Shown piece after piece: positions 43,533 through 52,627 of a DNA stretch of 64,000 nt. Below the pieces are notes generated by a model. It saw only the letters and a list, made by a program, of their open reading frames with translations. It was not told the DNA's origin and ran no database searches. The stretch is from contig CAJMPJ010000009.1 in assembly GCA_905215155.1 (NCBI GenBank), positions 27,900 to 91,899 on the forward strand. The letters run 5' to 3'. The DNA comes from an uncultured bacterium. Its GTDB lineage: Bacteria; Bacillota; Clostridia; Lachnospirales; Lachnospiraceae. The translations under genes were made by a program, and so were the position numbers. The first letter of the stretch is position 1; every line of letters begins with the position of its first letter.

Positions 43533-45301
43533 GACCTTTCGTCCTTTTCTAACCCAGAGCCATAAGGAATCGCCGGCAGGTGAATGGTGATTGTGGTTCC
43601 TTCATCCGGCTCTGAAACAATTGTAAGCCCGTAGGCAGCTCCAAAATATAGTTTGATCCGTTCATTGACATTCTTAACTCCGATCCCGGAGCCTTTCTTT
43701 GACGTGCTGGAAACCTGATCGGAAAATAAGCCTGCCACCTGTTCTGATGTCATGCCAAGTCCGTTATCGGTTACGGTCAAATATAAGTTATCTTCTTTTT
43801 GGAATACGTTTAAAAGAATTTCCCCGTCACCATCCATGAATTCCATTCCATGATAGATCGCATTTTCCACAAGCGGCTGGAGCACCAGCTTTAAACTTGT
43901 CAGTTCCATACATGACTCTTCGGCATGGATCTCGTAGGAAAACTTGTTTTTAAAACGCATATGCTGGATCATTAAATAATTTCTGACGTGTTCCAGTTCA
44001 TCCCGCACGGTGATGACGCTTTTTCCTTTGCTTAAGCTGATCCGGAAGAAACGGGCCAGAGCAGTTACTGCCTTTACAGCTTCTGCTTTTTGTTCGTTTT
44101 CGATCATCCAGACTATGATGTCAAGGGTATTATATAAGAAATGAGGATTGATCTGAGACTGGAGTGTGTCGAATTCCTGCTTTCGTTTGGCCTCGTGCTC
44201 CGCTACGATGTCATCCATGAGAACACGGATCTGCTTTGCCATATTTTTAATGGAATTCCCAAGATGCTGGATCTCATAAGATCCTCCGATGGAAACAGGA
44301 GTCTCTAAATTGCCTTCTTCCAGAATTCCTACGGATTTTTCTAGCTCCTTGATCGGATTTGTGATGCGCGATGAGATGTAAGAGTTGATCAGGGCAAGAA
44401 CGGATAAAATCAAAGTGATAAGAAATACAATAAACAGCCTGGTTTTAATCGAATTTAAGGAAATCACATTTTTCGGTGTTACACCCACCACCTTCCAGCC
44501 GGTGTAGCCGATGGATTTAACCGTAATGATCCTTTGTTTTCCTTCAAATTCTTCCCGGTGGGTCCCGTCCTTATAGCCGGCGGCTGTCATGTTATTCTCC
44601 TGCAACCGTCCTGAATCGATCAGCTGGAGCTTGGGATGATAGAGAATCTCTCCTTCATTGCTGATCAGATAGACATAACCGCCCTTTGCCGTCGTCACGC
44701 CGTCAAAGAGATGTTCCAGGCTGGAGTAGCTCAAATCCACAAGAAGGACGCCCTGGGTGGTTGAGGTCCCTTCGGTCAGCTCGATGGCTCTTGATAAGGA
44801 TACCACCCAACGGTACTGGTTTTCATTGTTATCAAAAATATACTGGACATGAGGATAAGAAAAATGCTGGTTCTCTGTTTTTTCCAGGGCATTTTTAAAC
44901 CAGCTTTCCTCTGTCACCGGAAGGCCGGTCTTTAATCTGGCGGCAGGTACGGTTTCCACCATGGTACCGGACTGGGTAAAGAGGGCAATGTTATCCACAT
45001 TATCCTTGTTGTTGTCATATAAAAGGGTAATCTCGTTATTGATGGATTCCGAGGAAAGGTCTGCATTCTTTACGGCACCGTAATATAAGGAATCCGACAG
45101 CTTCATGACGGTACGGAGATAGGACTCCACAGACCTCGCCACCTGATTGATCAAACTCTGGTTTTCTGCCATGACCATTTCTGAAACCTGGCTGCTAAGC
45201 CGCTGATACAACGAAAATGTAATCAGCAGGCTGGCGGCAAGTGCGGTCACGGTAAAATATACAAATATGGTATAACGAATGCTGATATTCTTCTTTTCCA
45301 T
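43529..45301 (-). CDS. Sensor histidine kinase, YesM-like (dCache-HAMP-His_kinase)
   Basis: Membrane sensor kinase, 590 aa. Membrane helices at about 10-30 and 290-312 flank a dCache-like extracellular domain. HAMP at about 313-365, then the His_kinase (PF06580-type) domain with phospho-acceptor His in QINPHFLYNTLD (about 385) and HATPase_c with NAIYHGMEF, DNGLGMT and GSGIGVKNVNERI. Its ATG shares one base with the regulator stop (TAATG). With the AraC-type regulator and two anchored sugar-binding proteins it forms a carbohydrate-sensing module. Confidence 0.92.
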   Translation of the reverse strand: MEKKNISIRYTIFVYFTVTALAASLLITFSLYQRLSSQVSEMVMAENQSLINQVARSVESYLRTVMKLSDSLYYGAVKNADLSSESINNEITLLYDNNKDNVDNIALFTQSGTMVETVPAARLKTGLPVTEESWFKNALEKTENQHFSYPHVQYIFDNNENQYRWVVSLSRAIELTEGTSTTQGVLLVDLSYSSLEHLFDGVTTAKGGYVYLISNEGEILYHPKLQLIDSGRLQENNMTAAGYKDGTHREEFEGKQRIITVKSIGYTGWKVVGVTPKNVISLNSIKTRLFIVFLITLILSVLALINSYISSRITNPIKELEKSVGILEEGNLETPVSIGGSYEIQHLGNSIKNMAKQIRVLMDDIVAEHEAKRKQEFDTLQSQINPHFLYNTLDIIVWMIENEQKAEAVKAVTALARFFRISLSKGKSVITVRDELEHVRNYLMIQHMRFKNKFSYEIHAEESCMELTSLKLVLQPLVENAIYHGMEFMDGDGEILLNVFQKEDNLYLTVTDNGLGMTSEQVAGLFSDQVSSTSKKGSGIGVKNVNERIKLYFGAAYGLTIVSEPDEGTTITIHLPAIPYGSGLEKDERS

Positions 45302-46902
45302 TACCTGGCTCCACGAAATCTGGTCGGTGAAACACCGAACTTTTTCTTAAAGACATAACTGAAATAGTTTTGTTCCTGATACCCTACCTTGGCCGCAATG
45401 ATGTAGGTTTTATCGTCGGTCTTTTTCAGCAGCTCCACTGCCTTGTTAAGCCGCAGATCGGTTAAATAGGCAATATAGGTCTGTCCGGTCTCTTTTTTAA
45501 ACATGGTGGAAAAGTAGGCCGGACTCATGTGAAGATGGCGGCATATCATCTCCACCGAAAGGTCGGGATTCTGGTAGTGGTCCATAATATACTGCTTGGC
45601 CTCATATATCACCTGACGGGTGGTCATATCCCGCTCCTGGTTGATCTTATGATTCATCTTTCGGGCAATTTTTAACAGCCACTGTCCAAATTCTTCCATC
45701 TTTTTCAGTTTATCAAAGACCTCCATATACTCCAGTTCACCGCCCATGAAATCCTCCATGGCAAGATCATACTGCTGCATCAGCTGAATGATGCTGTTTA
45801 AAACTCCGATCTGGCGGTGATGGACTTTGGCGGTTTTCATTTTTTCAATGATGCTTTTCACTGATGCCTCAATCTTTTCTTCCGGACCGAATTTAATGGC
45901 AGAGATCAGCTCGGCTTCCGTTACACTGTCAAATTCCAGCTTTCCTGCTGCTGCCGGCTCCATATCATTAATGTAAATGGTGCTTCCGATGCCCGCAATG
46001 GCTTTGTAGCCAAGTGCATCAACGGCGGACTGATAGGCTCTTAGGACCCCGGATAATTCCTCACAGCTGTGTCCGATCCCGATGGTAACAGGCACCTTTA
46101 AGATTCGTTTTGTTTCCTTGCAGATATCTCCCAGTACGTCGATCAGCCCTGTAATGGAGTTGTCCTCATCAAGGGCTGCGATCACCACCATATCTGCCTC
46201 GGAGGCGGACTGAAAAAGAGCGAAGCGGGAATATCCTTCCAGCTTTTCTCTTACAATCTGCATGACAGAAATGGGGATAAGTTCTTCTTCGTTATGGAGA
46301 GACAAAGGTTCCCCCACCTCTTCTTTTTCCACATCAATGGCCCCGATCACCCATTTTTTTGCTCCCAGAATCGGAATATCATACTCCTTTAGCTTCTGCT
46401 CCACCAGCTCTTTGTGTAATTTTTTGTGAACCATATCATTGAAAAACTGTTCCCGGATAATGGGCAGGCTGTTCCGGTACTTTTCTCTTAAACGGCTTAA
46501 ATTTCTTTTCTCCTCGATTTCTAAGTCCAGGTTGCTCTTGATCCGTTTTAAGATAGAGGTCAGTTCCTCCACATTGACCGGTTTTAAGATGTATTCCGTC
46601 ACATTCAGCTTTATGGCCCGCTGGGCATATTCAAAATCATCGTAGCCGGAGAATATGACCACCTTCATGGAAGGATACCGCTGTCTAACCTTTTCCGCAA
46701 GGGCAAGGCCGTCCATGTAAGGCATCCGGATATCGGTCAAAACCACATCCGGCTCCAGCATCTCAATTTTTTCCATGGCATCTTCCCCATTTTCCGCATC
46801 CCCCACCATCCGGAAACCGGCTGCCTGCCATTCAATCTTCTTTATGATACTTTTCCGTACTTCTTCTTCGTCATCAACTAAAATTATGCTGTATAATTCC
46901 AT
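45301..46902 (-). CDS. AraC-type response regulator, YesN-like
   Basis: Transcription factor, 533 aa. Receiver domain (1-120): acidic pair DDEEE at 10-14, phospho-acceptor Asp 57 in VVLTDIRMPYMDG, Ser 85, Lys 107 in ILKPV. A middle region of about 300 residues follows, then two AraC helix-turn-helix motifs at about 435-533 (LSVEMICRHLHMSPAYFSTMFKKETG, IIAAKVGYQEQNYFSYVFKK). Likely target: mglBAC. It begins only 31 nt after cbiC with GAGGGG as ribosome-binding site and no visible terminator or promoter, so readthrough from the cobalamin genes is possible. Confidence 0.92.
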   Translation of the reverse strand: MELYSIILVDDEEEVRKSIIKKIEWQAAGFRMVGDAENGEDAMEKIEMLEPDVVLTDIRMPYMDGLALAEKVRQRYPSMKVVIFSGYDDFEYAQRAIKLNVTEYILKPVNVEELTSILKRIKSNLDLEIEEKRNLSRLREKYRNSLPIIREQFFNDMVHKKLHKELVEQKLKEYDIPILGAKKWVIGAIDVEKEEVGEPLSLHNEEELIPISVMQIVREKLEGYSRFALFQSASEADMVVIAALDEDNSITGLIDVLGDICKETKRILKVPVTIGIGHSCEELSGVLRAYQSAVDALGYKAIAGIGSTIYINDMEPAAAGKLEFDSVTEAELISAIKFGPEEKIEASVKSIIEKMKTAKVHHRQIGVLNSIIQLMQQYDLAMEDFMGGELEYMEVFDKLKKMEEFGQWLLKIARKMNHKINQERDMTTRQVIYEAKQYIMDHYQNPDLSVEMICRHLHMSPAYFSTMFKKETGQTYIAYLTDLRLNKAVELLKKTDDKTYIIAAKVGYQEQNYFSYVFKKKFGVSPTRFRGAR

Positions 46903-46933
46903 GGTGTTCTACCCCTCATAAGAAACCTGTTTT

Positions 46934-47569
46934 TTATTTTACCTGATACAGCAGTGCGTTCACGATGGCCGCCGCCACATTGCTTCCGCCCTTTCTCCCT
47001 TTTGCAACAATATAGGGAATGCCGGAAAGCGACATGATCATCTCTTTTGACTGGACCACATTGACAAAGCCAACCGGTACTCCGATGATCAGTCTTGGGT
47101 GGATTTTACCTTCCTGTATCAGCTCATATAACCGGACCAGGGCTGTGGGCGCATTCCCCACCGCAAAAATACAGTCTCCGGAAAGTCTGGAGGCCTTGTC
47201 CATACTGGCACAGGCACGGGTCGTATCATGGGCTTTGGCATATTCTGCCACATCTTCGTCCGCCATAAAGCAATCCACCGTGCAGTTCAGCTTTTTTAAA
47301 GCCGCTTTATTGATTCCCGCTTTCCCCATGTTGGTATCTGTAATGATCTGAATGCCTTCTTTTAACGCTTCCAGCCCTTTTGTTACTGCGTGGGGGGAAA
47401 AGATCAGATTCTTAGCATATTCAAAATCCGCAGTGGTGTGTATGACACGTTTGATCACCAGTTCATTCTCCGGGTCCAGTGTTTTTTCTCCCAGTTCCTG
47501 GGTGATCAGTTCAAAACTGCGTTTTTCTATTTCCTCGGGGAGCACCCGTTCCAGTTCGTAATGTTTCAT
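46934..47569 (-). CDS. cbiC: Cobalt-precorrin-8 methylmutase
   Basis: Moves the C-11 methyl to C-12, giving cobyrinate. CbiC/CobH signature: catalytic His 44 in RVIHTTADFEYA, TDTNMGKAGIN, IFAVGNAPTALVRLYELI, GVPVGFVNVVQSKE and GRKGGSNVAAAIVNALL. Length is 211 aa. The start is ATG 47569, since GGAGG lies just upstream; the ATG four codons earlier contains that site. It follows cbiP by 24 nt and is the last gene of the cobalamin block. Confidence 0.95.
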   Translation of the reverse strand: MKHYELERVLPEEIEKRSFELITQELGEKTLDPENELVIKRVIHTTADFEYAKNLIFSPHAVTKGLEALKEGIQIITDTNMGKAGINKAALKKLNCTVDCFMADEDVAEYAKAHDTTRACASMDKASRLSGDCIFAVGNAPTALVRLYELIQEGKIHPRLIIGVPVGFVNVVQSKEMIMSLSGIPYIVAKGRKGGSNVAAAIVNALLYQVK

Positions 47570-47593
47570 TTGTTCCTCCATCTTTTTTTCGGT

Positions 47594-49111
47594 TTATGAT
47601 AACCCCATAATCTGGTAAATCTTCTTCATGTCAATATTTTCACGAAGATATCCTGCCAGCCGTTCGTACTGTTCTTCCTTATATTCCTGGTAGGAGATCC
47701 TGTCTTTTAAGGAATCTGAAAGTCCCTTTCCTCTCATCAAAGCCTTAATAATGGTTTCCGCAATTCGTTCCTTATCGAAAAAACCATGGATATAAGTCCC
47801 GTAAACGTTCTCTTTCTGACAGCCCTCCATCTTTGCCAAGCGGGAACCGGACTGACGTTCCGTTACATAAGTCAATGGCGGAACAGACCGGGCCGTTTCT
47901 CCCATATGGATCTCATATCCCTCCACCTCCAGGCCGGAAAGCTCCGAAAAGATTCCTTCTACCTTGGCAAGAGTCCCTTTCACTCTGGTCCTGGTCTTTT
48001 CTTTTCCAAACACCGTTCGGATGGGCAGTAATCCCATTCCTTTTACCTGCGAAGAAACGGTTGTCTCCACTCCGTAAGGATCTGCCAGGCTTTCTCCCAG
48101 CATTTGGAAGCCTCCGCAGACACCGAAAACAGGAACCCCTTCGGCATTTTTTTTGCATATGGCCGCCTCCAGACCGTTTTGCCGGATGACGAGCAGATCT
48201 TCAATGGTATTTTTGCTTCCAGGCAGAATGATCATGTCAGGACTTCCAAGATCCTGCAGACGGTCAACAAAACGAAGCTGTACCTGGGGTATGGAAGAAA
48301 ACACCTGGAAATCCGTAAAATTGGATATTCTGGGAAACCGGACCACCGCAATATCAACTGCGGTATATTCGGTTTTTTCCGTGCCTGTCAAATGGTCCCC
48401 AAGGCTGTCCTCATCCTCTAAATCCACCTTCATATAAGGGATCACCCCAGCCACCGGAATGTGCAGTTTTTCTTCAATCATGGAAAGTCCTGGATCTAAA
48501 ATGGTTTTGTCTCCCCGGAATTTATTGACGATCAATCCGGCAATCCTCTGGCGTTCCTTCTCTTCCAGCAGCATGACCGTTCCGTACAGCTGGGCAAACA
48601 CACCGCCCCGGTCAATATCTCCCACCAGAAGGACCGGGGAATCCGCCATCTCCGCCATTCCCATATTGACGATATCGTCCTGTTTTAAATTGATCTCCGC
48701 AGGACTTCCGGCTCCTTCTATCACAATAATATCATACTCTTTTGAAAGCTTGTCAAATGCTTTTTGGATCTCCGGGATCAGTTTTTTCTTGTATGCAAAA
48801 TACTCTCTCGCCGGCATGTTGCCGATGGAAATTCCATTAACAATGACCTGGGACCCAATATCATTGGTGGGCTTTAAAAGAATGGGATTCATGGCTGCGT
48901 CCGGCTTTATGCCGGCGGCCTCTGCCTGTACCACCTGGGCACGCCCCATCTCCAGACCTTCCTCCGTAATAAAAGAGTTAAGGGCCATATTCTGAGACTT
49001 AAACGGAGCCACACGATATCCGTCCTGTTTGAAAATCCGGCATAAGCCTGCCGCGATCAGACTCTTTCCTGCATTGGACATGGTCCCCTGTATCATGATG
49101 GTTTTCGCCAT
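47594..49111 (-). CDS. cbiP: Cobyric acid synthase
   Basis: Glutamine-dependent amidation of side chains b, d, e and g of adenosylcobyrinate a,c-diamide. P-loop-like N-terminal domain [41 protein letters not shown], then a class I glutamine amidotransferase domain with the triad Cys in [12 protein letters not shown] and His in [10 protein letters not shown]. Length of 505 aa is normal. It lies 4 nt after cobD and 24 nt before cbiC. Confidence 0.96.
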   Translation of the reverse strand: MAKTIMIQGTMSNAGKSLIAAGLCRIFKQDGYRVAPFKSQNMALNSFITEEGLEMGRAQVVQAEAAGIKPDAAMNPILLKPTNDIGSQVIVNGISIGNMPAREYFAYKKKLIPEIQKAFDKLSKEYDIIVIEGAGSPAEINLKQDDIVNMGMAEMADSPVLLVGDIDRGGVFAQLYGTVMLLEEKERQRIAGLIVNKFRGDKTILDPGLSMIEEKLHIPVAGVIPYMKVDLEDEDSLGDHLTGTEKTEYTAVDIAVVRFPRISNFTDFQVFSSIPQVQLRFVDRLQDLGSPDMIILPGSKNTIEDLLVIRQNGLEAAICKKNAEGVPVFGVCGGFQMLGESLADPYGVETTVSSQVKGMGLLPIRTVFGKEKTRTRVKGTLAKVEGIFSELSGLEVEGYEIHMGETARSVPPLTYVTERQSGSRLAKMEGCQKENVYGTYIHGFFDKERIAETIIKALMRGKGLSDSLKDRISYQEYKEEQYERLAGYLRENIDMKKIYQIMGLS

Positions 49112-49115
49112 TTTC

Positions 49116-50204
49116 TTATTTCCTTTCTGTCAAGATGGATTTTAACACAGAAAGAAATGCTTCGTTTTCTTCCCTCTGCTTCACGCAAATCCTGTAAAAG
49201 GTGCTGTCAAGTCCCCGGTAATTGGCACAGGAACGGATCAAGACCTTTTTTACCAGGAGCTGGCGGTACAGCAGCTTCTCTTCCTGTAGTGCTTCCGTTC
49301 TCAAATCCTTGAAAAATATATAATTTGCCTTTGAATCATACACCCGAAAGCCAAGAGCCGTAAGGTTATCTTTTAAATATTCCCGTTCACAGGCAATGAG
49401 ATTTCTTGCCGCTTCCACATATGCCGTTTCCTCAAGTGCCGCCTCTCCTGCGGCCTGGGCGATGGAGGACACACTCCAGGGCTGCCGAATCTGGTGGATT
49501 TTTTCTAAGACGGTGCTGTCCTTACAGATGCCGTACCCCAGACGGATTCCCGCCATGGCGTAAATTTTCGTAAATGCCTTTAACAGGAATACTTGTTCAT
49601 AAGAACCCTTCCGGAGAAATTCAAGGGCCGAATGGCGGTGCGGGTCTTCCAAAAACTCATTGAAGCATTCATCCAGCACAAGAAAAATACGCTTCTCTCT
49701 GCAGTAATCAAGAAGAGGGTGCAGCTGCTCCTTTTTTAAGGCAAAGCCAGTCGGGTTATTGGGATTGCATAAAAATATCATCTGAAAGGAATGACTGCTT
49801 TCTTCTATCCAGGCAATCAGTTCCTGTTCCCTAAGGGCAAACCCCTCTTCTTCTTTTAATTCATAATAGGTAATGCCGCAGGAAACCGAACGAAGTGCCT
49901 GCTCGTACTCCAAAAATGACGGAGCAATCAATAGGGCTTCTTTGGGTCTGACCGCAGTAACCACCTGAAAAATCAAATCCGCCGCTCCATTTCCGCATAT
50001 GATCGTTTCCATGGGGATTTCATGAAATTTAGCAAGCCTTTCTCTAAGGGAAGCCGACTGGCTGTCCGGGTAACAAAAGCACTGGTCTGCTGCCTGGCAA
50101 ACCGCCCTGCGCACACCTGCCGGAACCCCCAGAGGGTTGATGTTGGCTGAATAGTCCATTGTAACACTGTTGGTATAAATATCTCCACCGTGTTGATATT
50201 CCAT
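49116..50204 (-). CDS. cobD: L-threonine-O-3-phosphate decarboxylase (CobD-type aminotransferase fold)
   Basis: PLP enzyme making (R)-1-amino-2-propanol phosphate, the linker between corrin ring and nucleotide. It has the family start [25 protein letters not shown] pocket [17 protein letters not shown], and the PLP-binding Lys in [19 protein letters not shown]; 362 aa. It could be mistaken for histidinol-phosphate aminotransferase, but the N-terminus and the place between cbiB and cbiP settle it. Confidence 0.92.
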   Translation of the reverse strand: MEYQHGGDIYTNSVTMDYSANINPLGVPAGVRRAVCQAADQCFCYPDSQSASLRERLAKFHEIPMETIICGNGAADLIFQVVTAVRPKEALLIAPSFLEYEQALRSVSCGITYYELKEEEGFALREQELIAWIEESSHSFQMIFLCNPNNPTGFALKKEQLHPLLDYCREKRIFLVLDECFNEFLEDPHRHSALEFLRKGSYEQVFLLKAFTKIYAMAGIRLGYGICKDSTVLEKIHQIRQPWSVSSIAQAAGEAALEETAYVEAARNLIACEREYLKDNLTALGFRVYDSKANYIFFKDLRTEALQEEKLLYRQLLVKKVLIRSCANYRGLDSTFYRICVKQREENEAFLSVLKSILTERK

Positions 50205-50231
50205 AGTTCTCTCCTGTTTTCATAGAATGCT

Positions 50232-51230
50232 TTAAGCGGTAAAAAAGAACAGTATGACTACCGGGATCAAAGCCAGAATATAGGTGACCGACATCAACGT
50301 ATTGGCCCTTCGGATATCTTCATATGCTACGGGCCTTACAGGATCTCCTATGGTAGGTTTTTCATACCGCTTTCCAAAGTAAAAGGCATCTCCGGCAAGC
50401 TGGATCTGCAATACGCCTGCACAAACCGCCTCTGTCTGGGCGGAATTGGGGCTTTTATGATTAAAACGGTCTCTTTGAAATATCTTTATGCCCATGGCTC
50501 CGCTGTATGGATTCTGACTGCCTTTTGTAAATCCATAAAAAAACTGGCATACATATCCGGCCAAGATCATAAGTCCGGCAGAAATCCTGGCTGGAATGAA
50601 ATTACAAAGATCATCAAGCCTGGCCGCCGCCCGTCCAAACCATAAGTACCGGTCATTTTTATAGCCCACCATGGAATCCATGGTATTGACTGCTTTATAA
50701 AGATAAATTCCCATTCCACCGAAAAAAATCATGGAAAGCAAAGGAGCAATGATCCCATCTGACGTATTCTCCGCCACGGTTTCAATGGCCGCTTTGGCGA
50801 TTCCCGTATCGGTCAGTGACTGGGTATCCCGGCCTACGATCATGGATACTGCCTGTCTGGCCTCCTCCACATCGTTTTTTTCAAATCCATGAAATACCTT
50901 CATGCTTTCCATACGCAGTGACCTCCATGCCATCATCTGACCGCACATAAGACTTTCTACGAGAAAACCTGCGTAAGGAGAAATGATCCACCCAACTGTC
51001 ATGACCGTTCCCGATATAATTCCTGTAAGAAGAAGCACGAAAACCACCAGCCACCTGCCGGCTGCCAGTTCCTCCTTCTCCCCTTTTGGAAACCATTTTC
51101 TCAAAATCTTCTCTAAGCGGCTGATCAGGTTCCCGATTCCGCAGACGGGATGCCAAAGCCACCTGGGATCTCCCAGGCAAAAATCCAGGAAACAGCCGGT
51201 AAGGACTGCTAATAAATGTAGTCGTATCAT
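50232..51230 (-). CDS. cbiB: Adenosylcobinamide-phosphate synthase
   Basis: Integral-membrane enzyme joining adenosylcobyric acid to aminopropanol (phosphate). CbiB landmarks: FLDFCLGDPRWLWHPVCGIG near the N-terminus, VSMIVGRDTQSL, AAIETVAENTSDGIIAPL, FWFGRAAARLDD-like RYLWFGRAAARLDDLCNFIP, and several membrane segments; 332 aa. The ATG at 51230 has AAGGA 8 nt upstream. A longer frame reaches 51347 but overlaps the upstream cobU-like gene without a site. Confidence 0.93.
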   Translation of the reverse strand: MIRLHLLAVLTGCFLDFCLGDPRWLWHPVCGIGNLISRLEKILRKWFPKGEKEELAAGRWLVVFVLLLTGIISGTVMTVGWIISPYAGFLVESLMCGQMMAWRSLRMESMKVFHGFEKNDVEEARQAVSMIVGRDTQSLTDTGIAKAAIETVAENTSDGIIAPLLSMIFFGGMGIYLYKAVNTMDSMVGYKNDRYLWFGRAAARLDDLCNFIPARISAGLMILAGYVCQFFYGFTKGSQNPYSGAMGIKIFQRDRFNHKSPNSAQTEAVCAGVLQIQLAGDAFYFGKRYEKPTIGDPVRPVAYEDIRRANTLMSVTYILALIPVVILFFFTA

Positions 51231-51250
51231 TGATCCATTCCTTATGTATT

Positions 51251-51640
51251 CTATTTGATGCGGGAAGCAATGCCGCAGACCAGTCGGTAAACTTCTTCTG
51301 CTTTCTTTGCCAGTAAGACGGCCGACCTCCCAGACACTTCTCTCCACTCCCGGTCTTCCGGCTCCATGGGAACAATCCCGCAGCCCAGTTCATTGGAGAT
51401 GATGATTGCATCTTTATTTTCCTTTTCTATGGAAGCAATAAATTCTTCCACATTTTTCCCCTCTTTTAAAATCCGCCTGATATATTCATGAAAATCATGA
51501 ATAATGGGTCTTTTTAAGGCAGCGTCAAAACGGTCTGTCCGTCCGTGTGCTACCTGCGCTGTCTGAATCCCGGCTTTTTCAGCCAGTTCTTTTGCAAAAG
51601 CCAGTTTCCCCTGCCAGGCTCCGCCAATAATCAGAATCAT
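51251..51640 (-). CDS. Short CobU-like protein with altered P-loop
   Basis: A 129-aa relative of adenosylcobinamide kinase/guanylyltransferase, shorter than CobU (about 180). The P-loop reads GGAWQGKLAFA, with Leu where Ser/Thr normally binds Mg-ATP. The kinase NEVG region is kept as IISNELGCGIVPMEPEDREWRE, followed by SGRSAVLLAKKAEEVYRLVCGI. The usual central His/Arg block (HRxRR, where GMP attaches) is missing. A second, full-length cobU lies at 55797, so this copy may be a partner, a regulator or an enzyme of altered function. AAAGGAG precedes the ATG. Confidence 0.8.
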   Translation of the reverse strand: MILIIGGAWQGKLAFAKELAEKAGIQTAQVAHGRTDRFDAALKRPIIHDFHEYIRRILKEGKNVEEFIASIEKENKDAIIISNELGCGIVPMEPEDREWREVSGRSAVLLAKKAEEVYRLVCGIASRIK

Positions 51641-51662
51641 AGGAACTCCTTTCTATCATGTA

Positions 51663-52460
51663 CTATACAAAATGGGATACCCCCGCCAGGCCAGCCACCA
51701 GGGCCAGTTCACAGAGCTGAAGGAAATAACCGGCAAGATCACCTGTAATTCCTCCAAATTCCCGTTTTGCCATGATGTAATAATATCCGTATACAAGAGC
51801 AGAGACCAGAAAGCTGACCCCTGCTGCAAGAAATCCGCCCAGATACCAGATCAGCATCACCGCCGCAAATGCATACATCAGCATAACCGCTCCAACGGTG
51901 CGCTTATGGGAAGCATTGGAAAAGGAGGCAGCAAGTCCGCTTTTCTTTGCCTTGGGAAAGGTGACTACGGCCAGACCGCTCAGTGCCCGGGTCAGTATAA
52001 ATATCATACAATAGGCCGGAAGCATCCCCGGCTTCAGTTCCCAAAAGGCCGTCACATAAAGGAGAAGGTAAACACCGCAGCCGATTATGGCAAAGGCACC
52101 TGTATGGGGGTCCTTTAATATCTCCAGTTTCTTTTCTGTTTCCATGTGAGAGGACCTTGCGTCGATCACATCGAGAAGTCCGTCCATATGGATTCCTCCC
52201 GTAATAAGAATCGGAAGGGCCACCGGAAAGAGCTGTCCAAAAAATGGAAACCCCAGCGCATTACTGAACAAACGGACAGCCATCTGCAAAAGTCCGATGA
52301 CGGCACCGATCAGAGGGAAAAAGCACATGGCGTATTTCATCCGCTCCTTCGTCCATTCTACCTGGGGCATGGGGATGCGGGAATACATGGAGAACGCAAT
52401 CACAAAGCTTCCCGGCAAATCTATTTTCCCTGTTGATTCATCATGTTTCGGATCCTTCAT
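51663..52460 (-). CDS. cobS: Adenosylcobinamide-GDP ribazoletransferase (cobalamin synthase)
   Basis: Membrane enzyme that joins adenosylcobinamide-GDP to alpha-ribazole (phosphate), giving cobalamin. About six membrane segments; family motifs FSMYSRIPMPQ, FFPLIGAVIGLLQ, GGIHMDGLLDVIDA, LKDPHTGAFAIIGC and the end GGITGDLAGYFLQLCEL. Length is 265 aa from ATG 52460 (GGGAG 6 nt upstream); the frame stays open upstream as far as 52541, over its promoter. It has its own promoter (52507-52535) after the hydF terminator. Confidence 0.93.
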   Translation of the reverse strand: MKDPKHDESTGKIDLPGSFVIAFSMYSRIPMPQVEWTKERMKYAMCFFPLIGAVIGLLQMAVRLFSNALGFPFFGQLFPVALPILITGGIHMDGLLDVIDARSSHMETEKKLEILKDPHTGAFAIIGCGVYLLLYVTAFWELKPGMLPAYCMIFILTRALSGLAVVTFPKAKKSGLAASFSNASHKRTVGAVMLMYAFAAVMLIWYLGGFLAAGVSFLVSALVYGYYYIMAKREFGGITGDLAGYFLQLCELALVAGLAGVSHFV

Positions 52461-52506
52461 TGTCTTCTCCCTGCTTTTTTCTGCCATAAAACAGCACTTT
52501 TCAAAT

Positions 52507-52535
52507 ATCATATCACAATCGGCAGAAAATGTCAT
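52507..52535 (-). promoter_or_regulatory. Promoter of the cobS-cobU-like-cbiB-cobD-cbiP-cbiC genes
   Basis: -35 ATGACA (52530-52535), 17-nt spacer, -10 TATGAT (52507-52512). It lies just after the hydF terminator, so the second half of the cobalamin genes can be transcribed independently. Confidence 0.7.
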
Positions 52536-52543
52536 TTCCATTC

Positions 52544-52590
52544 AAAAAACAAAGACCCGCATCCTGAGAAAGGATACCGGCCTTGTCTTT
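52544..52590 (-). terminator. Terminator of the hydrogenase-maturation operon
   Basis: Hairpin AAAGAC....ATCCT/AGGAT....GTCTTT followed by G and U6 on the minus strand. A second small hairpin (AGCTGTA/TACAGCT, about 52609-52627) sits right at the hydF stop. Confidence 0.75.
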
Positions 52591-52627
52591 ATTGTCGATC
52601 CAAAACCACAGCTGTAGCATGATACAG

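Noticed and set aside
52461-52627. Cobalamin riboswitch ahead of cobS
   Set aside because: The gap holds only a terminator and a promoter; no B12-box is visible. A riboswitch may lie upstream of cbiL outside the window.
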